From Sipunculus nudus (lineage: Eukaryota; Annelida; Sipuncula; Golfingiida; Sipunculidae): a DNA stretch of 64,000 nt. The notes under the pieces are model-generated. The model searched no databases. It worked only from the letters and a program-made list of their open reading frames with translations, and was not told the origin of the DNA. This document shows positions 23,446 through 38,536 of the stretch, one piece after another; the first letter of the stretch is position 1; every line of letters begins with the position of its first letter. The stretch is from the NCBI GenBank assembly GCA_026874595.1, contig CM049309.1, positions 70,478,926-70,542,925 of the forward strand, in the 5' to 3' direction. The position numbers and the translations under genes are program-made.

Positions 23446-25040
23446 CAAGTGACCCATGGGTCATGACGCTCAGCTGACTGGGAAGCGATTCGCAAAAGGA
23501 AATTTTATCATCTGAATGGTAGTATATACCCATTCAACTGAAGCATCAAACAGATTAACCAACAGGCCAAAATTGTGTCCAATTTATATATCTCAAAAAT
23601 AGAGAAAAAATGCGTAAAAAATACAAGTGGCTCCACCAGTCTGCAGAAACTAATAAAAAGACTTAATGGTCGATATGCATGCAAAGAATCATGGTGATCT
23701 CTGCTATAGTTGTTACAACTTGTGCCATGTAAACAGATGACAGCATCCTTAAAGGTCTCAAAAATAGAGAAAAAAATTCGAAAAATTGAATAAAATATAG
23801 CCACCAGTCTGCAGAAACTGATGAAACACTCGATAAACAATATCCATTCAAAGAATCATGGTGATCTCTGCATTAGTTGTTCAGATACTTCAGCTTTTGT
23901 ATCAAATTGTTCATTATTCTGAGGGATACTTCGGAGTCCTATAGCTTGAAGGATATGGGAAACAGAGACCTAATTTCAGGTTTCCACAAAAATAGAGAAA
24001 AAAAATTGTAAAAATTTGAAAAAATAGAGGTGGCGCACCCAGTCTGCAGAAACTGATGGAACACCTCATGATCAATATGTATGCCAAAAATCATGACCAT
24101 CAGTGTTGTAGTTATTGAGATACTGCAGTTTTTGTATCAAATTTTTCATTATTCTTAGGGATACTTCGGAGTCCTATAGCTTAAAGGATATGGGTAACAG
24201 AGACCTAATTTAATTTTCCATGGAGACTTTTCATGGATCTCCCTGTGTGTCAAGATTGAAGATTCTAGGTCCAGTCTATACAATTTGTGCCCTGTTAACA
24301 GATGTTCATATCTTTAAAGGTCGCAAAAGTAGAGAAAAAATTCGTAAAAAAACCCGAACAAATATACGTGGTGCCATCAGTCTGCAGAAACTGATGAAAC
24401 ATTCCATGATCAATATCCATGCAAATAATTATGGTGATCTCTGCATTAGTTGTTTAGATACTTCAGCTTTTGTATCAAATTTTCCATTATTCTGAGCTGT
24501 ACTTTGGAGTGCCATTGCTCAAAGAATATGGGTTACAGAGACCTAATTTCAGGTTTCCATGGAGACTTTTCATGGGTCTCCCTGTGTGTCAAGAATGAAG
24601 ATTCTAGGTCCAGTCTTTACGATTTGTGCCCTGTTAACATATGTTCACATTTTTAAAGGTCTCAAAAATAGAGAAAAAAATTCGTAAAAAATCGAAAAAT
24701 ACAGGTGGCGCCACCAGTCTGCAGGAACTGATGGAACATCTCATGATCAATAAGTATGCCAAAAATCATAACCATCAGTGATGTAGTTAACGAGATATTG
24801 AAGTTTTTGTATGAAATTTTTGACAATTCTGGGGGGTACTTTGGGGCCCAATAGTTTAAAGGATATGGGTAACAGAGACCTAATTTCTGGTTTCCAAGAA
24901 GATTTTTTCATCGACCTCTCAGAATGTCAAGTTACAAGATTGTAAGTCCGGCGGTTACGATTTGTGCCAGGTTAACGGACAGACGGACGACGGACAAAGA
25001 GTGATCGCTATAGCTCAGCATGACTGAAAGTCAGCTGAGC
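23446..25040. mobile_element. Modular non-autonomous element inserted in the satellite
   Basis: A 1595-bp insertion flanked by TAA (23443-23445 and 25041-25043), with satellite monomers on both sides. It begins with a perfect 14-bp palindrome (TGACCCATGGGTCA, 23450-23463) followed by GCTCAGCTGAC, and ends GTCAGCTGAGC, the inverse of that motif. Inside are about five copies of a module with AAAAATAGAGAAAAAA, then GTGGCGCCACCAGTCTGCAG, then CTGATGGAACA-type sequence, near 23590, 23760, 23990, 24325 and 24665. Before the end lies GACAGACGGACGACGGAC. There is no ORF of note, so it is non-autonomous. The TAA flanks could fit a PIF/Harbinger-like target, but the class is unproven. Confidence 0.7.
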
Positions 25041-25043
25041 TAA

Positions 25044-25250
25044 TAAAATGGGTAAATGGTGCAGACCTGGCAGAGAACTCCGATAAAATGGGTAAATGGT
25101 GCAGACTTGGCAGAGAACTTCGATAAAAATGGGTAAATGGTGCAGACTTAGCAAAGAACTCCGATACAATAGGTAACTGGTGCACACTTGGCAAAGAAGT
25201 CCGATAAAATGTGTAAATGGTGCAGACTTGACAGAAACTCCGATATAAGG
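25044..25250. repeat. Satellite array remainder (about 5 monomers)
   Basis: The 40-bp monomers resume directly after the inserted element, in the same orientation as before it. This shows that the element split a pre-existing array. The repeat fades out into unique sequence near 25250. Confidence 0.9.
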
Positions 25251-28200
25251 GACAACTGGCCCAAAGTGGAAGGTCGTTTTCTAGTATATGACATACAAAA
25301 ATTGGAGGCGTACGCAAACCGTGCAATAACCACAACAAAAACAAACATATTGATTACGAACTGCACATGACTTGTTCACACTTTTAATTACACAATGTAT
25401 ATAGAATTGTACAGTATTCAATTACACTATGCAATGATCTGGTGTATATTTAAATAGACACGGTCTCATCACTCGGGTGCAACATTTTTAATCGAGAACT
25501 GGATATTTGCAGCAAAGGGCGAGAAAAAGAGGGCGTGGAAGGCGGTCTGCCACACCCCCTTTTTCCCCGACATGTCGCAAACGTCAAGTTCTTCGCCAGA
25601 TCATAAAACTGCTTCATGTGCAATAATGGAGTCTTGAATACTCTCATTGTACAGTATGAGTGTTTTAAATAGTTTCACGCATTCATTGTCACTTGAACAT
25701 TATATGCATAATCATCAATGGCATTCATGTGTTTTCTCAAATATTCAACGACGCAAACTTGCGACTATTATACATTATTGCTTATTATATCTAAAAGACC
25801 CCATAATAATCATTCATGTTATGTGGAAAAGGTCAAATCAACAAAATAATGTGTTCTACGAGCTCTGAGTCAAAAAATAAAAATGCGAATGAGACGGCGA
25901 GTTCACATGTAATCTAGTTTCCATGACACCTCTTTGAGATCTTTGAAGGGATGAAGACAAGGGCATCTGTCTGCGACATTACGGAAGACTTTGTTCTTTA
26001 AGAGCGGTAATTCAACAGAATACCCTTTTTTTTGTTTGGTCTAAATATGCCTTATTATGTCTCCATTGTAACAATGCTATAAATGACATATATGATGTTT
26101 AGACAGATATAACATTTAACCAGACTTAAGTTCTAATTTGTTTACATGGTTATATGAACATCTTAACACGTCAATATTACAGGTATAACATCTTAACTGA
26201 AGAGACAATAAATGATTAGTCAAGCAGACACAGACATAATATATCGGAAATATATTCAAAATACAGAGACTGTTGATGCTAAGGCCGGCAGTTTGACCAA
26301 GTTCGTGCAGAGTTTGGCCTCTCAGACTTAGAACCGCACATAAGTCGACTCCCCTTTCTTGGATTATTTTTTAAAGCAAATTTGTCGACGTATATGCGGG
26401 TTTTTACGATATAAATTTATGATTTTGTAATAGATTTTTTTTGTCATGATGTAGGGGCGGATCCGGAATTAGGGAAAGGGAGGGGTCCAACCGAGGAGGA
26501 CTAATGACAAAATCTTGAAAAGGTACTCAGGTCCGAAGGGGGGGGGGGGGGGGGGTAGGTGCAAGCCGAATGCTGAAAAAAGGGGATCCACAAGGGTGGC
26601 TATAAAGCATAATCAGCAATAAAATAATTAGTTCAGCTGCATATTCCTTCTACATAATGTCTAGATTTATGTATATTTAAAAGTTACAGAAACATATAAA
26701 GGTTCCTTCTTAGTCATCTCACAGAAATGCATGTACAGAAATCATAAAAATATATCATTTAACATTTTTAAAATCTGATGACAGACTTTCTCTTTCATAG
26801 GTTACTTTATAATTGGGACAAATGCAGATCAATAATTTGCACAAATGCAGGCAATTTTAATACGTAAATATCTTGAAAGGAAGGTTTTTAACTAATATCA
26901 CAGTCCCTACAGACCGAAAATACTTGATAAATGATATAAATTTGAAATAAGATAATTGAGTTTTCAACAAGGACAACAGTAACCTGTGATAGATACTGCT
27001 CGATTTTTACAGCATGCCAAAAACTACTGGTAAATGCAACATGTTTTATACAATTGTTATCTGTTACTTTTATGATGTCTATATATGTTGCCTCTTTATT
27101 ATCTTTAACAGCCTAAGATACAAACAAAAGCTTTTCATCGACATGATATACATTAACTAAGATTTTTTAATGCAATTTAAATATATATATATATAATAGT
27201 CACCAATTTGTTATAGTGAAAGCTAATGTTCTTATCTATCAATATATACATGTCCCTTTCAAATATATACAAGTCACATGGCTTCCAAAAATAATCCCCA
27301 AAACACCTATACAAACCCAGAACTGATGAAAATAATGAGTGTATGGCTAACATGGAATATTGCAAAGTTTTTAATGGAATGCAATACAGAATAGGTAACT
27401 GGATTATTAAAAAATAATAAGACAACTAATTAAATATGATGAGACAGTGGTAAGCCCGAAGGGGTACCATAAACAGCCTTGCAGTTTCTATGGTCACTGA
27501 TGCATATGTACACCTTTCTGAGTACCCCGAGTAACAGTCCAGGCGATATACAAGTAGAGACACCCAAGTATATTGTTGAAGTTACATGAAGACCACTTCA
27601 CTGCTTAGGGTATATTCAAGTGCCTGTATTGTAACCCCTGCAGATAAAATCATACATAAATACATGATCAAAACTGCTGAAATAAGTTGAAGTTACAAGT
27701 AGGCCACCTGTATAAACACAATGAAGGGTAAAGCCTGGAAGAAACAAAGTTAAATGTATGGCAGGCCCTGTGGCCGACCATATCATGGATTTATGATAGT
27801 TATACTTGGAGCTCTATAAGGAAACACTGCATGTATGTTTCTTTAGGTTAACCAGGAATACATGACTCTGGCAGCACACATTTTGTATGGACCAATAGGG
27901 CCTACATGTCTGCTGACTATCTAATATTAGACCAGGAAAAACTGCTACTACCATGCTACTCTTAGGAAAACTGATTACAATTAAGTTACATGTAGAACAG
28001 TTAAATGTCAGAACTGCTAACTTATTTAGTTAAATGTAGTTTACGTTTGGGTACATCACAGATCTAGTCACATATCTGGAATGATGTGAACATATAACAT
28101 ACACATTTAAATATTTGATTAGAATACCAGTAAGTGAAAAATATGGTCATAAAACACAACTCTGAACAAATGAAAGGAATGTGAAATAAACCCACTCAAG

Positions 28201-31200
28201 ATCTTTACATCCAGCTGAATAATATATAATATTATGCCATTATCTACTGCAGAAATGAAAGACATAAATTAACATAACAGAATAAAAACAAACGCGTATC
28301 AGATCTGTTTCTTTCTAAAATCATTTAAATTATTACATGAACAAAGGCAGTATCATCATAAAACACCACATGTATAAGCAAACTTGCTGAGCATGTCCCT
28401 TGAAGAATAACCTCAGATATACTTAATTCAAACATGTAAAAAACTATGTGAGAGAAATATCATCAAATTTCATTGGCGGCAACAAAATTTCAAATATCAT
28501 CTTTGTTCTGCAATTAATTCAGATCTGTTTCTTCAACAGAAAATGTAAAAGCGATATCAACAAATGGAATATCATCAGATATCACCGGTATCAACAAATA
28601 TTTGGTCTATATCAGTAAATCTCAGTACAGCTCTTGTATACAAGAGACAGCATAAGAGGCAAGGTCACATAAAAAAATTTGTTTTTCAGACTCCAGCACA
28701 AAAAATATGGAATTAGCAGGCAATTTCTCTTTGAGAATATTGTACCTATATGATATATGTACAATAATTCTTGAAATGGTTAATAAGAAAAACAGGAAGT
28801 ATATTCCATTATCAAAGTATTCTCTAAGAAAAAAAAATACTGCATTACACGTAATGTTAATATTCAGGATTTGCTACTTATTTACTAAAAATTTATCCAT
28901 GAAAATTTTTTCAATGAAAAAAAAACCTGGAAGGGCAATTCCACAGATTATATTTTTTTTGTGTGACCTTAAAATAGAACAAATCATGAACATCAACAAA
29001 TATCTGTTATAAACTCTCAGATCTAATTCTGAAAAAAATTAAGAAAAATTATATCATAAAATATAACTGTATGAGTAATTATTGTTTGTTCAGTTATTCC
29101 AGATCAGTTCTTCAAAACAACACAAAACAGGAGCTATGTCATCAAACATCACCTGTTTGTCAAATTTAAAATTTTCTTAAATCATCAAAACTACAATTCA
29201 GTAAATAACAAACCTGACAAATATACAAAACTGAACAGTAAAACAATTTGAGACAAGGGCATATACATGCAAATGTGAATAGAAAGTAAAATGTAACTGA
29301 AAAACATATCTGTAGATTTCAAGGTTGAGGGGGCCACTAAAATCCCCCACAGTGCACATGACAATCACAAAAACCATGTCCTTGTTCAGAATGTTCATAC
29401 ATATTTGATCTGTGATGCTTTTTATATTATTCATTATTTATTCCAATTAATTATGTGCTTTTCTTCAAAGAAAAATTATGCATTGCCACCATGCATTAAA
29501 GAATGCTGTATGTTTCCCAAGTCTTTTCGTTTTAGTCCAGTCATGATTCGTGATTTGACGCACAAGTTTCTTGATGAGGAGGACCAAATGCAGTGTGAAT
29601 CCCTCAGAATCACAAGGCCAGGTCACATAAATAGATCATGAAATCACATGACCAATGCCATGAGTCACATGACCAGATTACTTAATCAAAAAATTAGGTC
29701 ACTTACATTCATATAAGAATATCCTGTAAAGACAAAAACCTTCATTTACTGTAAATCACATAGCATTTAATCTCTCCATGTATCATATTTTAGGCACAAT
29801 GGTGGCATAGCAGAATGAGATAGCATAACTTAACTGCACACATATTTAATGTCTTTTTTTTTAAATTCTCAAATATGTTCTTGTGGTGTGCCAATTAATC
29901 AATTATATCAAAGACTGGTCATTTTCTTTCATAATCGATTAATCAATATGCATTTTTGCATAACTGATCACAAACAATTAGGTATGTACATGCATAGAAG
30001 TCATATTAACCAGAAAAAATAATCTAATCCAGCCAGAGAAATAAGAAAGACCAGAAACAAAGTAGCAAACAGCATTAACAGTTCATGTGTGTAGAGAACA
30101 AGTGTCAACAACATGGCCGTTACCTTACCATTTAAGCATGATGTACAAGTCAGACTGAATTGACTTACTCAATATTTAGGTAAAATTCTACAAAGCAAAT
30201 TCTTGGGTAAGTATTATCCATAAATAATCGATCATCAGTCAGTTGTTTTCTTTTTAATCATCAAACATGATTTTACAACCAAATCTGACTACTAATATGA
30301 TCTGGCCATTGTTCCAGTAATGTACAGATTCTTAATATACACAAATTCTTGCCACCACCGCTCCATAAAAAAAACCATTCTGTTCTTGCACCTTCAGAAA
30401 CAGTCTATAAGTATATTCAAGTATATACACTAGAAAAAGCAGAAAAAAAAGATGGAATGTTGATTTAAATCACAACAGAAGAATTTCCCAAGTGACTTCA
30501 ACAAAGTTATGTGGATTTATTTTTTTTAAATAAAAAGATAAAATCCTTATAAATATATATAACACAATAAAGGATACCTGTTTTTACAGTTTGTGTATAG
30601 AATCAAGAGGAATGTATTATCTATGTCTGGTTATCACATCTTCCTATTGACAGGTCTCTCACTCTGTCAAGATGAGACCTTGCTCCGACAAGCCACCGTG
30701 GAAGCTATTTAATGAATTATTGATGACAAATCAAATGACTCATATACACTCTTTGTACATACCCAGCAAAATAAATATGTTGATAATTTTAGAACAACTG
30801 TTTGTGCAATGCAAGATGTTTAACTAATTAATAAGAGAAATTCAACCAATCATTTAAACTGTGTGTGAACAGTTTTGAATCTTATATACTGTTATTACTG
30901 TTACACTGCATTTGATTTGCTGTTATAATTTCAGCCCCATCACTTGCGAACTTTTTTAATTGATGTTAGAGCAGGTTTGGTGAGCTTCAGGAGCAAGTTC
31001 ACACTGTGTCTGAGAGAGAGACCTGCTTATAGGACAAGTTATCAGACAAGACAGATATACATGCTGACATATGATGGATATTTGGTACATTTTTACTGAG
31101 ATGAAGTGGCATGGATAAATGGTTAGATGAGTATATACATTCACCAGAAAAAAAGAAATACTTCAAATATCCAGTGAGACCTAACTAATGTGAGATTTTC

Positions 31201-31360
31201 ACCCCTCTTTTTCCCGAGAGTAAAATAAAAGATAAAGAAAAATAAAGCAAATATGAGCAACAGAATATCATAAGATCATAAGGCTGCAGTTTAATAAAAT
31301 CTTATAGAAAAATACCTACCACACACACCACAACATTTGAAACCCTTTTGCATGATTAAA
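25251..31360. other. AT-rich region without recognised genes
   Basis: About 6.1 kb. I see no exon with a recognisable domain or consistent splice sites. Contents noted: a fragment like other invertebrate repeats near 26456-26500 (GGGGCGGATCCGGAATTAGG), a run of about 19 G at 26538-26556, an AT dinucleotide run at about 27180-27195, and several CACATGACC motifs at 29640-29680. It may include 3' UTR or unrecognised non-coding exons. Confidence 0.45.
26538..26556. repeat. G homopolymer (about 19)
   Basis: Run of G within a degenerate repeat-like segment. Its length is uncertain in any assembly. Confidence 0.8.
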
Positions 31361-32204
31361 AAAGTGGCCTGTGGGCCATGATGCTCAGCTGAATTTGAAA
31401 AATGTGTTCTTTTTGCAAATAAAACAAGTGGTTTTATTAAAAGTTATCATGATGAAATTAGGCAGGAACCGTATGTGATTAAATCACGTTTGGTATTAGC
31501 TGTGGTGAAGCATGTAGTAAATAACAAATTAAACAAGTGACATTAATACACACTTTCAAATTCATTCTAACCTGAAAGTATACCAGAAGTGACAGGATAC
31601 GTTGGAAGATGCTAGGGTAAGCAGATACAATTTGTGCCCCATCTGACTGACTGGATGCACAAAAACCTGTTTTGGCCCATAGTTCGCAAAATATAGGTCA
31701 CTATTACCTAATTCAGATTTCCAAGGAGATTTGCCAGAAACCTCCCTGGATGCACATTTATAAGTTTCTAGGTTTAACACTTTTTGGCCTGTTAATTGAT
31801 TGACTGCTAAAAAAAAAGAAAAGAATCATGTTGAAAAAACAGAAAAAAATGCAAAAAATTAGAAAAATACAAGTGGCACCACAAGTCTTCAGGAAATGAT
31901 GAAACACTCCATGATCATTATGCATGGAAAAAATCATGGCAATCAGTGAATTAGTTATTCACACACTTGAGATTTTGTGTCAAATTCTTAATTATTCTGG
32001 GGGTCCTTTGGGGTCCATAGCTCGATGGATATAGGTCAAAGTGACCTACTTTCAGATTTCCAAGGAGATTTTTTATGGAACTCTATGGGTTTCAGTTAGT
32101 AGTTTCTTGGTTATAACAGTTATGATTTATGCCCTGTTTACAGATGGGCACCCAATGGACAAAGGGTGATTGCTATAGCCCAGATGACTTACAATCAGCT
32201 GAGC
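31361..32204. mobile_element. Second copy of the modular element (short form)
   Basis: 844 bp flanked by TAAA (31357-31360 and 32205-32208). The start (AAAGTGGCCTGTGGGCCATGA, then GCTCAGCTGA) and end (ATAGCCCAGATGAC, then AATCAGCTGAGC) match the 23446-25040 element, but it has only about one internal module (GTGGCACCACAAGTCTTCAG at about 31870). It lies just 3' of the TDH gene. The pair defines a family whose members differ in module number. Confidence 0.7.
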
Positions 32205-32535
32205 TAAAAATTAGACACTAGATGGCAGCACAGACACATGCTGTGTGTTTCAACTTTGGTGGTTTACCCCTGAGATGGCATTTTTTAGTGCTGTTTTCAG
32301 ATCTATATTTTTGTTTAGTTCAAGCTATACCTAGCAGATGTCAGCACAGTCATGTGCAGTCTATTTTCTTAAATTGCTCTTTACTTCAAAGCAAGATAAA
32401 TTGTCAGCCCTGACTCTGTGAGGGAAAAAAAACAATTTTTGAGAACCAAAATATTATGACTGAAATAAAACAAAGATACTACAGCCTTCTTTGTGATTTC
32501 CTGTGGTGGTGTAACACAGGTTTTGATGCACCACA

Positions 32536-32666
32536 TCAGGCCTTGCTGTAGATAGCATGCAGCTTCTCAAACATGATGCGGCACATGGCTGACAAATCAT
32601 ACTTATGCTGCCACTTCCAGTCCCTGCGGGCATTGCTGTCATCAAACACTTCAGGCCAGGAATCAG
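32536..32666 (-). CDS. TDH: TDH last coding exon
   Basis: 131 nt: CT completing the split Ala codon, then 42 codons and TGA (32536-32538). An acceptor TTTCCAG precedes it on the minus strand. It encodes 'DSWPEVFDDSNARRDWKW', the conserved C-terminal signature of short-chain-type L-threonine dehydrogenases, and ends 'IYSKA'. No polyadenylation signal could be assigned in the roughly 330 bp before the modular element. Confidence 0.95.
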
Positions 32667-33898
32667 CTGGAAATACACAAAGTCCATAGTTTACAAATCA
32701 AGTGTCTTTTGTTGGCCAATAAAGTTAATACAAGCATGTTCTCAACAGTTGCCTCATGATATTAAGACGGAGTCATTTTACAGGAGGTAATTTAAATCTA
32801 CTGTGCTGGTTTCAATTTGTTGGGTAACAAAGCAAGTGACAAACAGAACACTGAAGCGTTTATGTTAATTTATAGAGGATTCCTATTACAATGCCTAAAC
32901 TATTATCCATACCAATGATCATGTCTAGTTGGCTTACTATTACATACCTCTCAAATCCACTTACTGGTAGTTCAGAAAACAAGATCCATACACAAAATTT
33001 AGATGAAACATGTAAATTTTGCTATAATAGCAATGATTATTATAAGAATTAGTACTTTGTAACCATGATACTATAGATCTGAGTGTCTAATGGTGTTTTT
33101 GAAAATATTCTCATTCAGCCATCCATGATAATATAACAGTGTGTCAGACAAAACTAGTTTAAAGCTCACAACATTTTGTGAATCCACAGTATAGTCCAGT
33201 CCACGTTAACACAGGAAATTATAGTGCAAGACATCCCAGCCACCCTCCACCACTATGGTGGCCTAACCCACTAGCACCCTAATGACAAAATTGACTGCTC
33301 TGTGGGCACAGCCAATCAGAACCCCTTACCAGCCCTATGACCCTTGTGCATAGTGTGAGATGGATCACTTGTCCGTCAGTGGGCTTATGGTTGGCAGTGT
33401 CTTCTGTTCAGCTGTGACAAGCCCCTGAGCTGTGGCAATTGGGCAAGTCACAGTATTAAAGACTGAGGTGGTTTCATATAAGTTTAATCAAATCCAACAG
33501 CATGCAGTCTAGTGCAGATAGCAGCCCTGTTACTTCACCAACAAGGCCCTACTTTTGATTACTCCGTGACTTGTAACTAAGTGACACAGAGGTGTTGTTA
33601 CGTGGTACGAAATAGTTCGCCTGACACTACAATGAGTAGCTAGGGTCCCTGTGTAAAAAAAGAGACCAAGGAGGTTTAGCACAAGTGAAGCTTAATAGCC
33701 ATAGCAAACGCCCTTCCCAAAGGCCTTGCAGTATAATCAGTTTAGGCTTAATAATAAGAATCATTCAAGATTCAGACAGACCTTTTTTCAATTTTGGTGA
33801 TTTAAAAAAAGACAAATATAAATCTTAGCAAGACCAGAAAAAGCCCTACGATGAGTCAGGCACTCTGCAAAATTGTGGGTCATTTTATACATTCTTAC
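32667..33898 (-). other. TDH intron
   Basis: 1232-bp intron with GT-AG ends on the minus strand. No element or gene recognised. Confidence 0.85.
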
Positions 33899-34165
33899 CT
33901 ATTTCCTGTCGGGAATCTGGGTTGTAGGTCACCTGCAGGTCAGGGACGTACTTCTTGACCTCTTCGGCGAGTTCCTCTGGAGTGAAACTCATGGCAGTGA
34001 TGTTGTACGTACGCTGTTTTAGTTGCCCCTCAGGGGCCTCCAGGAACTCTGTCAGAGAGCGCAGACAATCATCAATGTAGATCATTGGGAGACGGGTGTC
34101 AGGGCGCAGGTAGCAGGAAAATTTCTTGGTTGTCATGGCATCATGGAAAATCTGGACGGCATAAT
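33899..34165 (-). CDS. TDH: TDH exon, central-C-terminal region
   Basis: 267 nt: AT completing Asp, 88 codons, then G starting the split Ala codon. Flanked by TTTGCAG and GTAAGA on the minus strand. It encodes 'DYAVQIFHDA', 'LPMIYIDDCLRSL' and 'TYNITAMSFTPEELAEE', which are diagnostic of eukaryotic TDH. This part forms the substrate-binding half of the extended SDR fold. Confidence 0.96.
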
Positions 34166-37016
<2,851 letters not shown>

Positions 37017-37553
37017 TGTTACCTCCAGAGAACCTGTCGGCAATTTTATTTGGAGGGAGTATTTACGGTAGCCGTATTTTTTGTATATGTGGCCCCCTAG
37101 TTCACAGAACGTCCGTTTCTGTTTTTTACATCAGTGAGGGAAGACGTAGTGCCGCAGAACCTGGTAGGAATTTTTGTGTTTTTAACCCATACATATCAGC
37201 TCATGTACAGTAACTGTGTGGTGTATGCATCAGTGCACTGTGTTTCTTAAAAGGGGCCATATCTGGTATGATGACATAGCATGTAAATCTGGTATTCTGG
37301 TGTTTTAAGGAGAATGATCACCGCCTCGCTTTGAACACGGGCGAACCATGTGCGTTTCGTGTAGTTTTGGTCAAGATTTCAGTGACTGTCAATTTCTTCA
37401 CTTGTAATTAATAATCTCAGGCACACATGAGCTTTAAAACTTGTATTTGATGGGAGCGTCACAATATTTAAGATATGTTTATTGGCAGTTGGTCCATTTG
37501 GATGTGTAACTCGGCAGAACTTGAGTGGAGCCGTGAAATTCTGTGTAAAGTAG
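37017..37553 (+). repeat. BEL LTR A, 5' segment (left of Gypsy-2)
   Basis: Starts TGTTACCTCC and matches LTR B 52173-52709. By eye about 18 differences in 537 bp, more than the other part of this LTR. It ends at GTAAAGTAG, where Gypsy-2 begins. Confidence 0.92.
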
Positions 37554-38193
37554 TGTAGCGTAGTCGTAATTCCAAGGGTCAGAGGGTACAAAGTGCATGC
37601 GGATCATTCACTTCTTTCTCACTTATCACTCTATGAGGAGGAATAAAAGATTCAGATAACTTAAATAATATTTATTTATAATAAACAATGAAACAATTAT
37701 GATGGTAACAACGGTTAAACGATTAGGATGGTAATTGAAAGGAATCACAAGTACTAAAGATTATTCCCAGTATTGGAATTAAAGAATTATCTTAAACAGA
37801 ATAAACCCACTAAATCTAATAAGCCGATTGTTAAGCCGTGCAGGGTCCCTGAAATTACTGGAGGACAGTTCACTCTATAGTGAACTGGCGGATATTGAGA
37901 TCGTAGTGCACTAGATGGTAGTCAGATGCTGATCGCTGTGTTGTATTGCTGGGGAGAGTTGAGCTGAGCTGTCTGGCGAGGTGCACGTGTTGAGTTGTCT
38001 AGCCAATCTCCCAGACATCGCACGGCCGCCTCCTTTTACAGGAGGTTTGACGGAAGAATTTTAAGACGGCCGGAAACGGGTGAACACAGACCAAGTACGT
38101 CTGACAGCCGGAATCTCGGGAGACCGGAAACTCTGACAGACGGAAACAGGCCTGATCGAATCCGGCTAACTAGCAAGGCGAAACCCTGTTACA
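37554..38193 (-). repeat. Gypsy-2 3' LTR
   Basis: 640 bp, starts TGTAGCG and ends TGTTACA on the plus strand. The first 295 bp or so match the other LTR with no difference seen. The remaining part has about 14 differences. Confidence 0.93.
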
Positions 38194-38208
38194 CCACCCC
38201 CTCCTTTC
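38194..38208 (-). other. Gypsy-2 polypurine tract
   Basis: The minus strand reads GAAAGGAGGGGGTGG directly before the 3' LTR, the expected plus-strand priming site. Confidence 0.75.
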
Positions 38209-38536
38209 AAAGTAATCCGTCCCGGATTTTACCAAGAAAAAGTAATAAGAAGGGAGCTACTTAATTAAATGAATATATATAAAAAAAAAACATGCAACTA
38301 CACGAATTAGTCAGCAACACCCGCCTAACTAAAATAAAGATAGTATATTACACATCAATGCATATCAGTATACCTGAAACAACAAGTGTGTCCTTAATTT
38401 TCAGACTACAGAGTTACATGTATAATAAGATGACATGCAACATTATAAAAATATAAAAAAAAAATGATACTTTTAACACCGAGTCAAGTATAAAAATAAT
38501 CTGGCCAGCCTCCTGTTCTTCCAACCGTCCATCGGG

